This document shows positions 30,304 to 43,159 of a DNA stretch of 64,000 nt, piece by piece. The stretch's first letter is position 1. Each line of letters opens with the position of its first letter. The stretch lies in assembly GCF_016653295.1 (NCBI RefSeq), contig NZ_NHSF01000065.1, forward strand, positions 57,565 through 121,564, given 5' to 3'. The translations under genes and the position numbers were made by a program. The notes beneath the pieces are model-generated. The model did not search any database. It was not told the origin of the DNA and saw only the letters and a program-made list of their open reading frames with translations. The stretch comes from Halochromatium salexigens. Its GTDB lineage: Bacteria > Pseudomonadota > Gammaproteobacteria > Chromatiales > Chromatiaceae.

Positions 30304-30957
30304 TCAAAAATGTTCCAAGAACCAGTCCCGAGCGAGCAACGCGGCGACCTCGAGCTTACCGGCCTCCTCGAACAGGTGACTGGCGCCCGAAACGATCTCC
30401 AGCTTGGGCTCGACACGCATCTTGCGCGCGGCGCTGCGGTTCATCTCGAGCACCTGCTGGTCGAGGCTGCCGACGATCAGCAGGGTTGGCTGCTCAACCT
30501 CAGGCAGCGCCTCGCCGCCGAGGTCCGGCCGTCCACCGCGTGAGACGACGGCGCGAACAGCCTGCGGCCGCTGTGCCGCAGCCCCGAGCGCGGCGGCCGC
30601 GCCCGTGCTGGCGCCGAAGAGTCCGATCGGCAGCTGCGATGTGCGTTGATCAACAGCGGCCCAATCGACCGCGCGCACGAGGCGCTCGACCAGCAGCGGG
30701 ATATCGAAGCGCAGCTCCGCCGTAAACTGGTCGATCTCATGCTCTCCGGGAGTGAGCAGATCGAACAAGAGCGTGGCGATGCCCCCTCGATAGAGCAGAT
30801 CGGCCACGGCCTGGTTGCGTCGGCTGAAGCGGCTACTGCCACTGCCGTGGGCGAACAGCACCAAGCCACTCGCCTGCTGGGGAAGATCGAGAAAGCCGGG
30901 CAGCTCGCCGCCTTCGATCGGCACCCCAACCTCGATCGTTTCGCGTGGTGAAATCAT
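30304..30957 (-). CDS. Dienelactone-hydrolase-like alpha/beta hydrolase
   Basis: A 217-residue single-domain hydrolase: GLVLFAHGSGSSRFS (oxyanion strand), nucleophile Ser in IGLFGASTGAAAALGAA, Asp in TLLIVGSLDQQVLEMN and His in SGASHLFEEAGKLE. It starts at ATG 30957 with AGAGGT ahead; a longer frame to 31008 lacks similarity. This family is often encoded next to COG1926 phosphoribosyltransferases and erythromycin-esterase-like proteins. Both partners are present in the window (46348-47028 and the broken gene at 41241) but separated, so a former cluster may have been scattered. The substrate is unknown. Confidence 0.88.
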   Translation of the reverse strand: MISPRETIEVGVPIEGGELPGFLDLPQQASGLVLFAHGSGSSRFSRRNQAVADLLYRGGIATLLFDLLTPGEHEIDQFTAELRFDIPLLVERLVRAVDWAAVDQRTSQLPIGLFGASTGAAAALGAAAQRPQAVRAVVSRGGRPDLGGEALPEVEQPTLLIVGSLDQQVLEMNRSAARKMRVEPKLEIVSGASHLFEEAGKLEVAALLARDWFLEHF

Positions 30958-31433
30958 CGATGACCTCTTGTGGACGAAATCTAGTAGACGACATCTAGGA
31001 CGCCGCAATCGAGCTCAGCATGCGGGGATTCCCGCCAAGCGGCTCGAGCTCAATAGTGAGCTGTGCAGAATCCATTCCGGGTTGGCAAGTCCGCTGCTCA
31101 GCGCGCGCCCTTCAGCGTCCGCCCTGTTGCCCTCCAGCGCCACCCTGAGGGCCAGCGCCAACGCGCTTGGATACTGGTTCAAAATCACCAGCGGTCGTTG
31201 ATTTGACCCACCGCCCTGGGCTGACTCCGCATTGGGGCATGGCGGACGCTCAACTGAGGGCGTCGATGCGCCGCCCTGCAGGCAGTCGATACGCCGGGCG
31301 TTGATCACAGCGGCACGCGTGTTGCATCAGCGAGCCTTGTATTCGGACCCGTCCGCACTGCCTGCGATGGCCTGGCCTGCAAAGGCCCCAGACATCGAAG
31401 CACTGCTCGGTCCTCTCGTGGAGATTGAACGCA
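30958..31433. other. Divergent intergenic region, no gene recognised
   Basis: About 475 bases between the divergent alpha/beta hydrolase and GH65 genes. The second copy of the 30-base CGGTCGTTGATTTG element lies near 31192. The frame 31015-31308 (minus) shows no domain. No clear promoter was seen. Confidence 0.5.
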
Positions 31434-35766
<4,333 letters not shown>

Positions 35767-35770
<4 letters not shown>

Positions 35771-36084
35771 TGGCTCAGCACAAACAATCGCCCGAGGAGC
35801 GGTTCCGTGACCAGGTCGAGCGCAAGGCCGCGCGAAAACGGCGCGCCCGCGGCGGGCGCGATCGTAACGTCTGGTTCTGGCTCGGGATGTTCGGCCTGGT
35901 CGGTTGGGCGGTTGCCGTGCCCACCGTGATCGGCGTCGCCATCGGTGTGTGGCTCGACCGCCTCTGGCCGGCCGAGCAGGCCTCCTGGACCCTGAGCTTT
36001 CTCCTCATTGGCGTCGCACTCGGTTGTGTGAACGCCTGGTATTGGATCAAACGCGAGAGTCGGCATGACGGCAACGAGCAGTGA
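35767..36084 (+). CDS. atpQ: N-ATPase accessory membrane protein AtpQ (AtpI-like)
   Basis: A 105-residue protein with a basic cytosolic N-terminus (ERFRDQVERKAARKRRARGG) and two membrane helices (FWLGMFGLVGWAVAVPTVIGVAIG and LSFLLIGVALGCVNAWYWI). Gene position and length identify AtpQ, which is related to AtpI and thought to help assemble the c-ring or supply divalent ions. It overlaps atpC by four bases. Confidence 0.9.
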
Positions 36085-36093
36085 GGCGCCCGC

Positions 36094-36450
36094 ATGAATG
36101 CATCCTGGTGGTTAGCCCCCTGGTCATGGGATCTGAGCCTGTCGGTCATCGCCCTGCTCGGCGGCCTCGCCGTCGGCTGGGCCTTCTTCTATGGCCTGCT
36201 GCGCACGGTTCGGATGCTTCCAGGCAGCGAACACCCTGCGCGGCTGCTCGCGCTGAGCCTGGTGATGCGCCTCGCGCTGCTCGCTGGCGCCGGCTGGCTG
36301 CTGCTGCAGGTCGGCGGCGGCTGGGTCCAGATCCTGCTGGCGCTGGCCGGCGTGATGCTGATGCGCCTGCTGATCCTGCGTCGCTCGCTGCCGTCAACGA
36401 GCCCACCCGCACAACCGGTCTCACGGCCGGTTCGATCCACTCGCGGCTGA
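36094..36450 (+). CDS. atpR: N-ATPase accessory membrane protein AtpR
   Basis: A 118-residue hydrophobic protein unique to N-ATPases. Predicted helices lie in LSLSVIALLGGLAVGWAFFY, HPARLLALSLVMRLALLAGA and LLLQVGGGWVQILLALAGVM. Charged residues within helices (for example Arg in SLVMRLALLAG) match the proposal that AtpR interacts with the c-ring carboxylates. The polar Pro/Arg tail appears poorly conserved. Confidence 0.88.
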   Translation: MNASWWLAPWSWDLSLSVIALLGGLAVGWAFFYGLLRTVRMLPGSEHPARLLALSLVMRLALLAGAGWLLLQVGGGWVQILLALAGVMLMRLLILRRSLPSTSPPAQPVSRPVRSTRG

Positions 36451-36469
36451 CCGCGAGCCGCGAGCCGAC

Positions 36470-36575
36470 AGCACATCGCCAAACAGCCATAGCGCCGCAC
36501 AGCCAAACAGCTACATCGCCATACTGCTTCACAGCTAAACCGCCATACATCCATACAGCCACGTTTAAGCACATG
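36470..36575 (+). repeat. Degenerate repeats between atpR and atpB
   Basis: CACAGCCAAACAGC, ACATCGCCATAC and ACATCCATACAGCC-like units repeat imperfectly across the 136-base gap. The tract is markedly less GC-rich than its surroundings. No gene or terminator was seen. Confidence 0.65.
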
Positions 36576-36586
36576 CCACTGCAGCC

Positions 36587-37396
36587 ATGACCATCAGTCC
36601 CGACCAAATCGTCCTCTGGGCATGGGGACCGCTCCATCTCAACGCCACGGTGGCCTGGACCTGGGCGATCATGGCACTGATCACCCTGGTTTGCTGGGGC
36701 GTCAGCCGGCGCCTGGCCAGCGGCCCTGAGCTATCGCGCTGGCAGAATGCGCTGGAGGTGCTGGTGACCGGTTTGCGCGATCAGATCCGCGACGTCAGCC
36801 AGCAGGAGCCCGGCCAGTACCTGCCCTTCGTCGGCACGCTATTCGTGTTCATCGCGGTCTCGAATCTGCTGACGCTGGTGCCCTTCTACCTGCCACCGAC
36901 CGGCTCGCTCTCGACCACCACCGCGCTCGCCCTGTGCGTGCTCATCGCCGTACCGCTGTACGGGATCATCCATCGCGGCCCGCTCGGCTATCTGCGTCAT
37001 TACATCGAGCCGACGCCGCTGATGCTGCCGTTCAATCTCATCGGCGAGCTCTCGCGGACGCTCGCGCTCGCGGTCCGCCTGTACGGCAACATCATGAGCG
37101 GCACGGTCATCGTTGGCATCCTGCTCAGTCTGACGCCGTTCTTCTTCCCGATCGTGATGCAGCTGCTCGGGCTGCTCACCGGCATGATCCAAGCCTACAT
37201 CTTCGCCGTGCTGGCGATGGTCTACATCGCCTCGGCGAGCAGCGCCAACCGGGCAGCCGACCAGGGCTCCGATCAGCAAGGCAAGCAGCAAAGCGACCAG
37301 CAAGGCAAGCAGCAAGACGATCAGCAAAGCGATCAGCAAGACCATCAGCAAAGCGATCAGGCACCCGAACAGACCGACCGCTCGACACAGGCTTGA
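36587..37396 (+). CDS. atpB: N-ATPase subunit a
   Basis: The ion-channel subunit, 269 residues with about five membrane helices. The essential Arg lies in IGELSRTLALAVRLYGNIMSG (RLYGN motif). LVPFYLPPTGSLSTTTALAL and GLLTGMIQAYIFAVLAMVYIA are typical of N-ATPase a subunits. After the last helix comes a Gln/Asp-rich tail of about 45 residues (SDQQGKQQ-like) built from 12- and 24-base repeats; family members normally end near the last helix. The tail would be cytoplasmic and probably disordered. Confidence 0.93.
   Translation: MTISPDQIVLWAWGPLHLNATVAWTWAIMALITLVCWGVSRRLASGPELSRWQNALEVLVTGLRDQIRDVSQQEPGQYLPFVGTLFVFIAVSNLLTLVPFYLPPTGSLSTTTALALCVLIAVPLYGIIHRGPLGYLRHYIEPTPLMLPFNLIGELSRTLALAVRLYGNIMSGTVIVGILLSLTPFFFPIVMQLLGLLTGMIQAYIFAVLAMVYIASASSANRAADQGSDQQGKQQSDQQGKQQDDQQSDQQDHQQSDQAPEQTDRSTQA
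37271..37360 (+). repeat. 12/24-base repeat encoding the Gln/Asp-rich AtpB tail
   Basis: Two 24-base units (GATCAGCAAGGC plus AAGCAGCAAAGC) are followed by three 12-base units (GATCAGCAAAGC type), all in frame, encoding SDQQGKQQ and SDQQ repeats. Likely slippage-derived. Confidence 0.88.
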
Positions 37397-37425
37397 CCCC
37401 CACAGGTTCATCATCAGGAGGCCTT

Positions 37426-37698
37426 ATGGACAGTATCGCCCTCATTGGCATGGTTTCGGCGCTCAGCGCCGGACTCACGATTGGCATCGGCGCGATCGGC
37501 CCGGCGCTCGGCGAAGGCCGCGCAGTGGCCCAAGCCCTGAGCGCCATGGCTCAGCAGCCCGATGAATCGGCCAACATCACGCGCACGCTCTTCGTCGGTC
37601 TGGCGATGATCGAGTCGACCGCGATCTATTGCTTCGTGGTGTCGATGATCCTGATCTTCGCCAACCCGTTCTGGGACCACGTCATCGCCGGAGGCTGA
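37426..37698 (+). CDS. atpE: N-ATPase subunit c, Na+-type binding site
   Basis: A 90-residue proteolipid with two helices. Helix 1 carries GPALGEGRAVAQAL with Glu30. Helix 2 carries GLAMIESTAIYCFVV with Glu63-Ser64-Thr65. The ES-T pattern matches the Na+-binding signature of sodium-type c-rings, and the extra Glu in helix 1 (where Ilyobacter has Gln32) is characteristic of N-ATPases. GGAGG lies upstream. This supports Na+ coupling, but ion specificity was not measured here. Confidence 0.93.
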   Translation: MDSIALIGMVSALSAGLTIGIGAIGPALGEGRAVAQALSAMAQQPDESANITRTLFVGLAMIESTAIYCFVVSMILIFANPFWDHVIAGG

Positions 37699-37702
37699 GA
37701 CC

Positions 37703-38461
37703 ATGCAGATCGACTGGCTCACGGTCGCCGCGCAAGTTGTCAATTTCCTGATCCTGGTCTACTTGCTGAAGCGTTTTCTCTACCAACCGGTCACCGCCGC
37801 GATGGCGCGCCGCGAGCAGCGGGTTGAGGATCGGCTGCAACAGAGCCGCGAGCGTGAGGCGCAGGCCGAGCACGAGCGCGAACGCCTGCATCAGCGCCTC
37901 GAACAGCTCGAGCAGCAGCGCGACAAGCTCATGCAAGAGGCGCGCGAGCAGGCCGAGCAGGAGCGTCAACAGCTGCTGGATGAGGCCCGCGACGAGCGCG
38001 AGGCCAGCCGCCAGCGTTGGCAACAGCAAGCCGAGGATGAGAAGGACCGGTTTCTCGAGGGTCTGCGGCGTGAGACCGCAGCAGGCTTCGAGCAGCTGGC
38101 GCGCAAGGCCCTGACCGACTTGGCCGATGTCGAGCTGGAGGCGCAGATGGTGCATCAGCTCATCGCCAGGTTGGACGCGCTGGACGAGGACATGCGTCAG
38201 CAGTTGGCGGGTGCCTCGGCGAGCGAGCAGGTCCAGATCAACACCCGTTTTGCACTGGCCGAGTCGCAGCGACGACAGCTCACCGAGACGATCCAGCAAC
38301 AGCTCGGCGAACAGCGCGAAGTCGCTTATCAGGAGTCATCGCAGCTGCTGTGCGGGATCGAGCTCCGCGTCGGTGGCCAACGGCTTGGCTGGACCCTCGC
38401 CGACTATCTCGACCGCTTTGAAGAACGCCTCGACAACGCCATCGGCGCGACACCCGCTTAG
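37703..38461 (+). CDS. atpF: N-ATPase subunit b with delta-like C-terminus
   Basis: A 252-residue peripheral stalk protein with one N-terminal membrane helix (VAAQVVNFLILVYLLKRFLY), then a long Arg/Glu/Gln-rich coiled coil (residues 35-125) and a C-terminal domain (residues 150-250) with GIELRVGGQRLGWTLADYLDRFEERL that replaces a separate delta subunit, as in other N-ATPases. It ends CGCTTAG, the first unit of a 7-base repeat that includes the stop codon. Confidence 0.92.
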   Translation: MQIDWLTVAAQVVNFLILVYLLKRFLYQPVTAAMARREQRVEDRLQQSREREAQAEHERERLHQRLEQLEQQRDKLMQEAREQAEQERQQLLDEARDEREASRQRWQQQAEDEKDRFLEGLRRETAAGFEQLARKALTDLADVELEAQMVHQLIARLDALDEDMRQQLAGASASEQVQINTRFALAESQRRQLTETIQQQLGEQREVAYQESSQLLCGIELRVGGQRLGWTLADYLDRFEERLDNAIGATPA

Positions 38462-38482
38462 CGCTTAGCGCCTAGCGCCTAG
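38455..38482 (+). repeat. 7-base tandem repeat containing the atpF stop codon
   Basis: Four units (CGCTTAG twice, CGCCTAG twice) and a decayed fifth. The first contains the TAG that ends atpF. A 7-base period places TAG at 38459, 38466, 38473 and 38480, so all three frames are closed within 22 bases. Confidence 0.92.
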
Positions 38483-38509
38483 CGCTCAATCGTCGACGAC
38501 GCAGCGGGG

Positions 38510-40069
38510 ATGACGCCGCTGAAAACGCTTTCAGGCTGCAGAGACCACTTTATGCTCCAACGCACGCTGGACACGAGCTTCGACCAGGTCCACACAGCGA
38601 TCGACTCGCTCGAGCTCCAACCCGAGCTCAGCGAGATCGGCACCCTGCTCGAGGTCGGCGGCGGCATCGCCCGGGTGCGCGGACTGCCGACGCTGGGCGC
38701 CGAAGCACTGGTGCGCTTCCCCGACGGCGTGCTCGGCCTGGCCGTCAACCTCGACGAGCACGAGCTCGGCATCGTCCTACTCGATCACGGTGATCGCCTC
38801 ACGCCTGGTGCTCAGGTGCAGGCGACCGGACGCCAGGCCGACACACCCGTCGGCGAGGCCTTGATCGGGCGCGTCATCGATGCCACCGGCCGTCCCCTGG
38901 ATGACGGCGGGCCGCTGTCGATCAATGAGCGCCAGCCAGTGGAACGACCGGCACCGGCGATCATGGAGCGCGCGCCGGTCTCCACCCCACTCGAGAGCGG
39001 GATCAAGGCCGTCGACGCGATGATTCCGATCGGCCGCGGCCAACGCGAGCTGATCGTCGGCGACCGCCAGAGCGGCAAGACCACCGTCGCCATCGACACC
39101 ATCATCAACCAGCGCGACAAGGATGTGCTCTGCATCTACTGCGCGATCGGCCAACGCGGCACCGCGGTGGCCCGCGCGGTCGACGCGCTGCGCAGCAGCG
39201 GCGCGCTCGCGCATAGCATCGTGGTCAGTGCCTCCGGTGAGGATGCGCCTGGGCTGCAGTACATCACGCCCTACGCGGCGACGGCGATGGGCGAATACTT
39301 CATGCAACAGGGCCGCGATGTGCTGATCGTCTACGACGATCTGACCCGCCACGCCCGCGCCTATCGAGAGCTGTCGCTGTTGCTGCGCCGCCCACCAGGG
39401 CGTGAGGCCTACCCGGGCGACATCTTCTACATCCACTCGCGGCTGCTCGAGCGCGCCACGCACCTGCGCGAGGAGCTCGGCGGCGGCTCGCTCACCGCAC
39501 TGCCGATCGTCGAGACCCAGGCCCAGGACATCTCCGCCTACATCCCCACCAACCTGATCTCGATCACCGATGGCCAGATCTATCTCTCGCCGACCCTCTT
39601 TCGCAAGGGGCTGCTGCCGGCCATCGATGTCGGGCGCTCGGTCTCGCGCGTCGGCGGCAAGACCCAGTATCCGACCTTTCGCCAAGTCGCTGGCGATCTG
39701 CGCCTCGCCTATACCCAGTTTGAGGAGCTCGAGACCTTCGCGCGCTTTGCGACCCGGCTCGACGAGCGCACCCGACAACGCATCGAGCGTGGACGGCGCG
39801 TCCGGCAGATCCTGCGTCAGCCAGCTGGGCAGCCCTTGCGCGCGAGCGAGCAGGTCGCGGTGCTGCTTGCGACCAATGCGGGTCACCTCGATGCGGTGCC
39901 AACCGAGCGCGTCGTCGATGCCGAGCAACGCATCCGCGAGCATGTGCGCTCCTCGCTGCCTGAGATCTGCGCGCGGATCGATGCTGGTGAAGATCTGGAC
40001 GAGTCGGACTGGGAACAGCTCGACACGGCCGCCGCTGACGCTGTCAGCGGGCTGACCGAGGACGATTGA
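38510..40069 (+). CDS. atpA: N-ATPase alpha subunit
   Basis: A 519-residue non-catalytic nucleotide-binding subunit: [21 protein letters not shown]-loop [52 protein letters not shown] with Asp, and the visit to the interface loop [23 protein letters not shown]. An ATG at 38552 ([12 protein letters not shown]) is a possible alternative start, as conserved sequence begins near there; neither has a strong Shine-Dalgarno. It is separated from atpF by the 7-base repeat. Confidence 0.94.
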   Translation: MTPLKTLSGCRDHFMLQRTLDTSFDQVHTAIDSLELQPELSEIGTLLEVGGGIARVRGLPTLGAEALVRFPDGVLGLAVNLDEHELGIVLLDHGDRLTPGAQVQATGRQADTPVGEALIGRVIDATGRPLDDGGPLSINERQPVERPAPAIMERAPVSTPLESGIKAVDAMIPIGRGQRELIVGDRQSGKTTVAIDTIINQRDKDVLCIYCAIGQRGTAVARAVDALRSSGALAHSIVVSASGEDAPGLQYITPYAATAMGEYFMQQGRDVLIVYDDLTRHARAYRELSLLLRRPPGREAYPGDIFYIHSRLLERATHLREELGGGSLTALPIVETQAQDISAYIPTNLISITDGQIYLSPTLFRKGLLPAIDVGRSVSRVGGKTQYPTFRQVAGDLRLAYTQFEELETFARFATRLDERTRQRIERGRRVRQILRQPAGQPLRASEQVAVLLATNAGHLDAVPTERVVDAEQRIREHVRSSLPEICARIDAGEDLDESDWEQLDTAAADAVSGLTEDD

Positions 40070-40073
40070 CCGC

Positions 40074-40979
40074 ATGGAATCTCCCCAAGCCCTGCAGCAA
40101 CGGATTCAAAGCCTTGGCGATCTGCAGCAGATCGTTCGCACCATGAAGGCACTCTCGGCGGTCAGCATTCGTCAGTATGAGCGTGCAGCCGACACCTTGG
40201 CCGATTCCGAGCACTGTATTCAGCTCGGCTTGCAGGTCGCGCTCCGCGACGGCCTTCAGGCCTTGCCCGATCGCAGCACCAGCGGGACCGGGGCGGCAGC
40301 CGTCATCGTCTTCGGCACCGATCATGGACTCTGCGGCCGCTTCAATGAAGTCATTGCCGAGCAGGCGTTGGAACATGTGTCGGAGCAAGCATCGGAACAA
40401 TCACCCGGCGAGCAGGGCCGCGGCGAGCAGGCCCCCAAGGCGATGCACTGGCTCGCCGTCGGCGAGCGCCTACTGCCGCTGCTGGATCAGCAGAGCCAAC
40501 TGGAATGGATGCAGGTGCCGAGCTCGGCGGCCGGGATCACGGCCGTGGTGCAACGGGTGCTCTTGCGCGTCGATGACTGGCGGGCACAGGGCGTCGACCG
40601 GGTCGAGCTGTTCCAGAACCGCCCAAGCGGTCGCAGCGGCTATGAGCCGACGCGGCAGCAGCTGTTCCCATTCGACCGAGAACGCTTTCAGCGCTTCGCT
40701 CAGCACCCCTGGCCATCAAGGCAGCTCCCGCAAGCGATGATGCCGCAGCCTGCTCTGCTGCGGCATCTGCTGCGCCAGCACTACTTCTTCATGCTGTTTC
40801 GCGCCCTGGCCGAGTCGCTTGCCGCCGAGCACGGCGGTCGCCTGGCAGCGATGCAGGCCGCTGAGAAGAACATCGACGAACGGCTTGAAGAGGTCACCGG
40901 TCGCTTCCGCCGCGTGCGCCAAGAACAGATTACCAGCGAGCTGCTCGATGTGGTGTCCGGCTTCGAGGCGGTGTCCTGA
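40074..40979 (+). CDS. atpG: N-ATPase gamma subunit
   Basis: A 301-residue rotary shaft protein and the last gene of the operon. The N-terminal helix has LQQRIQSLGDLQQIVRTMKALS, the core has VIVFGTDHGLCGRFNEVI and the C-terminal helix has AMQAAEKNIDERLEEVTGRF followed by RQEQITSELLDVVSGFEAV. A Glu/Gln/Gly-rich repeat insert (residues about 100-122, SEQASEQSPGEQGRGEQ) interrupts the Rossmann region. A four-base gap from atpA suggests coupled translation. Confidence 0.93.
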   Translation: MESPQALQQRIQSLGDLQQIVRTMKALSAVSIRQYERAADTLADSEHCIQLGLQVALRDGLQALPDRSTSGTGAAAVIVFGTDHGLCGRFNEVIAEQALEHVSEQASEQSPGEQGRGEQAPKAMHWLAVGERLLPLLDQQSQLEWMQVPSSAAGITAVVQRVLLRVDDWRAQGVDRVELFQNRPSGRSGYEPTRQQLFPFDRERFQRFAQHPWPSRQLPQAMMPQPALLRHLLRQHYFFMLFRALAESLAAEHGGRLAAMQAAEKNIDERLEEVTGRFRRVRQEQITSELLDVVSGFEAVS

Positions 40980-41240
40980 CAGGCGTGATCTTCCGTTGTC
41001 GGCGGCCACTTGCTGAGGTGCGGTGGCGCATTTGCCCCGCCGACGGGGAATATCCCCCGATGACTCCCGTGATCCCTAGCGTTGTCGCGCTGATCGCAAC
41101 TGCTGGTGCTCGGTTTCTGCGCGGTCTCTCATCTCAATCTCTGCTCTTCATACTGCCATTGGCCAGAAACTTGCTGGCTTGCTCTGGTGCAGAGAAACGC
41201 AAACAGATCACCGCAACGCAGACGAATAGGAGCCGAGCCA

Positions 41241-42083
41241 ATGGCCCTCCCGATCCCCGAGATCCTGACCCAAGCCGCCGAGCCCTTCGAGGACTCGGAC
41301 AGCGCGCCGATCGACGCCCTGCTGCAACGCATCGGCAGCGCACGCGTGGTGCTACTCGGTGAGGCCACCCATGGCAGCTCGGAGTTCTATCGCATGCGGG
41401 CACGCATCACCCGCGAGCTCATCGAACACCATGGCTTCGACTTCATCGCTGTCGAAGCGGATTGGCCCGATGCCCAGCGCATCGACACCTATGTGCGCCA
41501 TCTCGATATTCAACCGCCGGATTGGCGGGCCTTCGCTCGGTTTCCCACCTGGATGTGGCGCAACACCGAGGTCCACGAGTTCGTTCAATGGCTGCGTGGC
41601 TATAACACCACTCGAGCCGACACCTCCCAGCGTGTTGGCTTCCACGGGCTGGACCTGTACAGCATGTTCTCGTCGATCGGCGCCGTGCTGGACTATCTCG
41701 AGGGTGTCGACCCGGAGACTGCCGCGCTCGCGCGCGAGTGCTATGGCTGCCTCAGCCCCTGGCCCACGGCGAGACCAATGTCGGTGAGCTTTGCCGCCGT
41801 GAGTTTGGCGACGACGCCGCGCTGGTCGGCTTTGGCACCGATCACGGCACCGTCGCCGCCGCCGATGACTGGGATGGGCCGATGCGCGTCAAGCAGGTTC
41901 GTCCAGCGATCAATGGCAGCTATGAGCGTCTCTGCCACGAGACCGGGCTCAGCGCGTTCACGCTGCCCTTGCGCGGCCGCAACGGCTTCAACGGTGATGC
42001 CGCCCAGCTTGGCGCCCTGCGCAGCGCGCTGATCAAGCCTCAGCTTGAGCGCGCGATCGGCGTGATCTACCGTCCGCGGACCG
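41241..42083 (+). pseudogene. Erythromycin-esterase-like protein, internally deleted and frameshifted
   Basis: It starts at ATG 41241 with AGGAG ahead. The first 170 or so residues match the EreA/COG2312 family: ARVVLLGEATHGSSEFYRMRA, FIAVEADWPDAQRID, FPTWMWRNTEVHEFVQWLRGYN, ending RECYGCLSPW. The frame then changes: from about 41755 a different frame encodes AHGETNVGELCRREFGDDAALVGFGTDHGTVAAADDWDGP, through FTLPLRGRNG and ERAIGVIYRPRT, the C-terminal part of the same family. About 150 residues between them, including the central helical region, are missing. Some homologues hydrolyse macrolide esters, but most have unknown function and often occur with phosphoribosyltransferases. This copy cannot make a complete enzyme. 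Confidence 0.82.
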
Positions 42084-42569
42084 ATGCACATCCTGGGGCC
42101 CAAACGCGGCCCGCTACTGTTTCAGCTGCCGCCGAAATGGCGGTTCAATCCCGAGCGCTTGGAGCAGTTCCTCGAAGCACTCAAAGGCGCCGGCGAGGAT
42201 GCCGGCCATGATGCCGGCGGGGATAAAGGGCGCTGGGCCTTCGAGTTTCGCGATCAGCGCTGGATCAACGACGATAGCTTGGCGCTGCTCGAACGCTTCA
42301 ATGCCGCCTTCTGCATCTATGACCTCGACGGCTACGAGACAGAGCGCCATCTGACCGCCGACTTCGTCTATCTGCGCCTGCACGGACCCAACGGCCCCTA
42401 TCGCGGCCGCTACTCCGATCAGGCGCTCGAGCGATGGGCCGAGACCTTGCAAGGCTGGGCCGACCGTGGCCTGGACACCTACTGCTGGTTCGACAATGAC
42501 GAAGCCGGCCACGCGCCACGCAATGCCCAGACCCTGGCTCAGCTTCTCGGCTCGAATGGGTCTGCTTGA
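42084..42569 (+). pseudogene. DUF72 protein, C-terminal half fused to the ereA remnant
   Basis: The frame encodes ILGPKRGPLLFQLPPKWRFN, WAFEFRDQRWINDDSLALLERFN, AAFCIYDLDGYETERHLTADFVYLRLHGPNGPY and DTYCWFDNDEAGHAPRNAQ. These are hallmark segments of the C-terminal half of DUF72 (TIM-barrel, YecE-like) proteins. The first 100 or so residues are gone, and the 5' end lies at a breakpoint with the ereA-like remnant. The ATG at 42084 is probably a relic of the internal sequence. A long polar insert (AGEDAGHDAGGDKG) is also present. Confidence 0.8.
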
Positions 42570-42599
42570 CTTGGACTGGAGATGGGGAAGCGATGCGAA

Positions 42600-42800
42600 T
42601 TAGGCTGCCTCGGAGACAACCCGCTCGATCTGCAACGGATACATTCCAATCTTCCGCGCATCGAGGATCGTGATCTCGCCAATGCCTTCAGTGGTGTAGC
42701 CTATATTCACGTTCCAGCTGACCGATTCATCTCGCACAATCGGACCCTTCGACATCTCGACGAACAAGATGTCATCTTCTTCATAATAAATGATCTTCAT
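42600..42800 (-). CDS. DUF2283 protein (putative antitoxin partner)
   Basis: A 66-residue protein starting MKIIYYEEDDILFVEMSKGP, with EGIGEITILDARKIG near the end; this is the DUF2283 pattern. I chose ATG 42800 because GGGAGAGCAG precedes it. Its start overlaps the stop of the upstream DUF4258 gene by four bases. DUF4258-DUF2283 pairs recur in bacteria and are suspected, but not shown, to be toxin-antitoxin-like. It has lower GC than the neighbourhood, consistent with acquisition. Confidence 0.8.
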   Translation of the reverse strand: MKIIYYEEDDILFVEMSKGPIVRDESVSWNVNIGYTTEGIGEITILDARKIGMYPLQIERVVSEAA

Positions 42801-43069
42801 CTGCTCTCCCGAAGGGTCCAGTCGACCATGATGGTTTTGACAATAATAGCTTGTTCTGTCACGACAGCCGCACAAACGAGATTATCTGAACGCGATTCGA
42901 AGTGACGGAAGATCCAGCCATCGGCTTGACTCTTGGCTCGATACTCTCCTTCTTCAATGAGTTGTTTGACTTCCAGGAGCGTTATAGAACGTTTGGCCAT
43001 TGATTCAATGGCATGGTTGGTCAGCCATACTTTCCGGCTAAACCGATGGCTTTCAAAGCATTCACTCAT
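42797..43069 (-). CDS. DUF4258 protein (putative toxin of a small two-gene module)
   Basis: A 90-residue protein: WLTNHAIESMAKRSITLLEVKQLIEEGEYRAKS, then HFESRSDNLVCAAVVTEQAIIVKTIMVDW. The fold family is related to BrnT/RelE-like small proteins. ATG 43069 is preceded by GGAG at ten bases. A 16-base tandem duplication (43071-43102) doubles this ribosome site. The overlap with DUF2283 suggests co-translation. The region is AT-richer than the flanks. Confidence 0.78.
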   Translation of the reverse strand: MSECFESHRFSRKVWLTNHAIESMAKRSITLLEVKQLIEEGEYRAKSQADGWIFRHFESRSDNLVCAAVVTEQAIIVKTIMVDWTLRESR

Positions 43070-43070
43070 T

Positions 43071-43102
43071 GCAAGCAGGCTCCTCGGCAAGCAGGCTCCT
43101 CG
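43071..43102 (-). repeat. 16-base tandem duplication over the DUF4258 ribosome-binding site
   Basis: GCAAGCAGGCTCCTCG is present twice in tandem (plus-strand view). On the minus strand each unit contains GGAG, so the Shine-Dalgarno element is duplicated. Confidence 0.9.
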
Positions 43103-43159
43103 TGCGAACGCTGTAGTGTGTCGAAAAACAGAACAAGACAACAGCCTATCGAGCGACGA

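Noticed and set aside
31425..31433. TTG start for GH65
   Set aside because: The ATG at 31434 has a better-spaced GGAG and conserved sequence begins just after it.
38777..40075. 432-codon minus-strand open frame
   Set aside because: Antisense to atpA.
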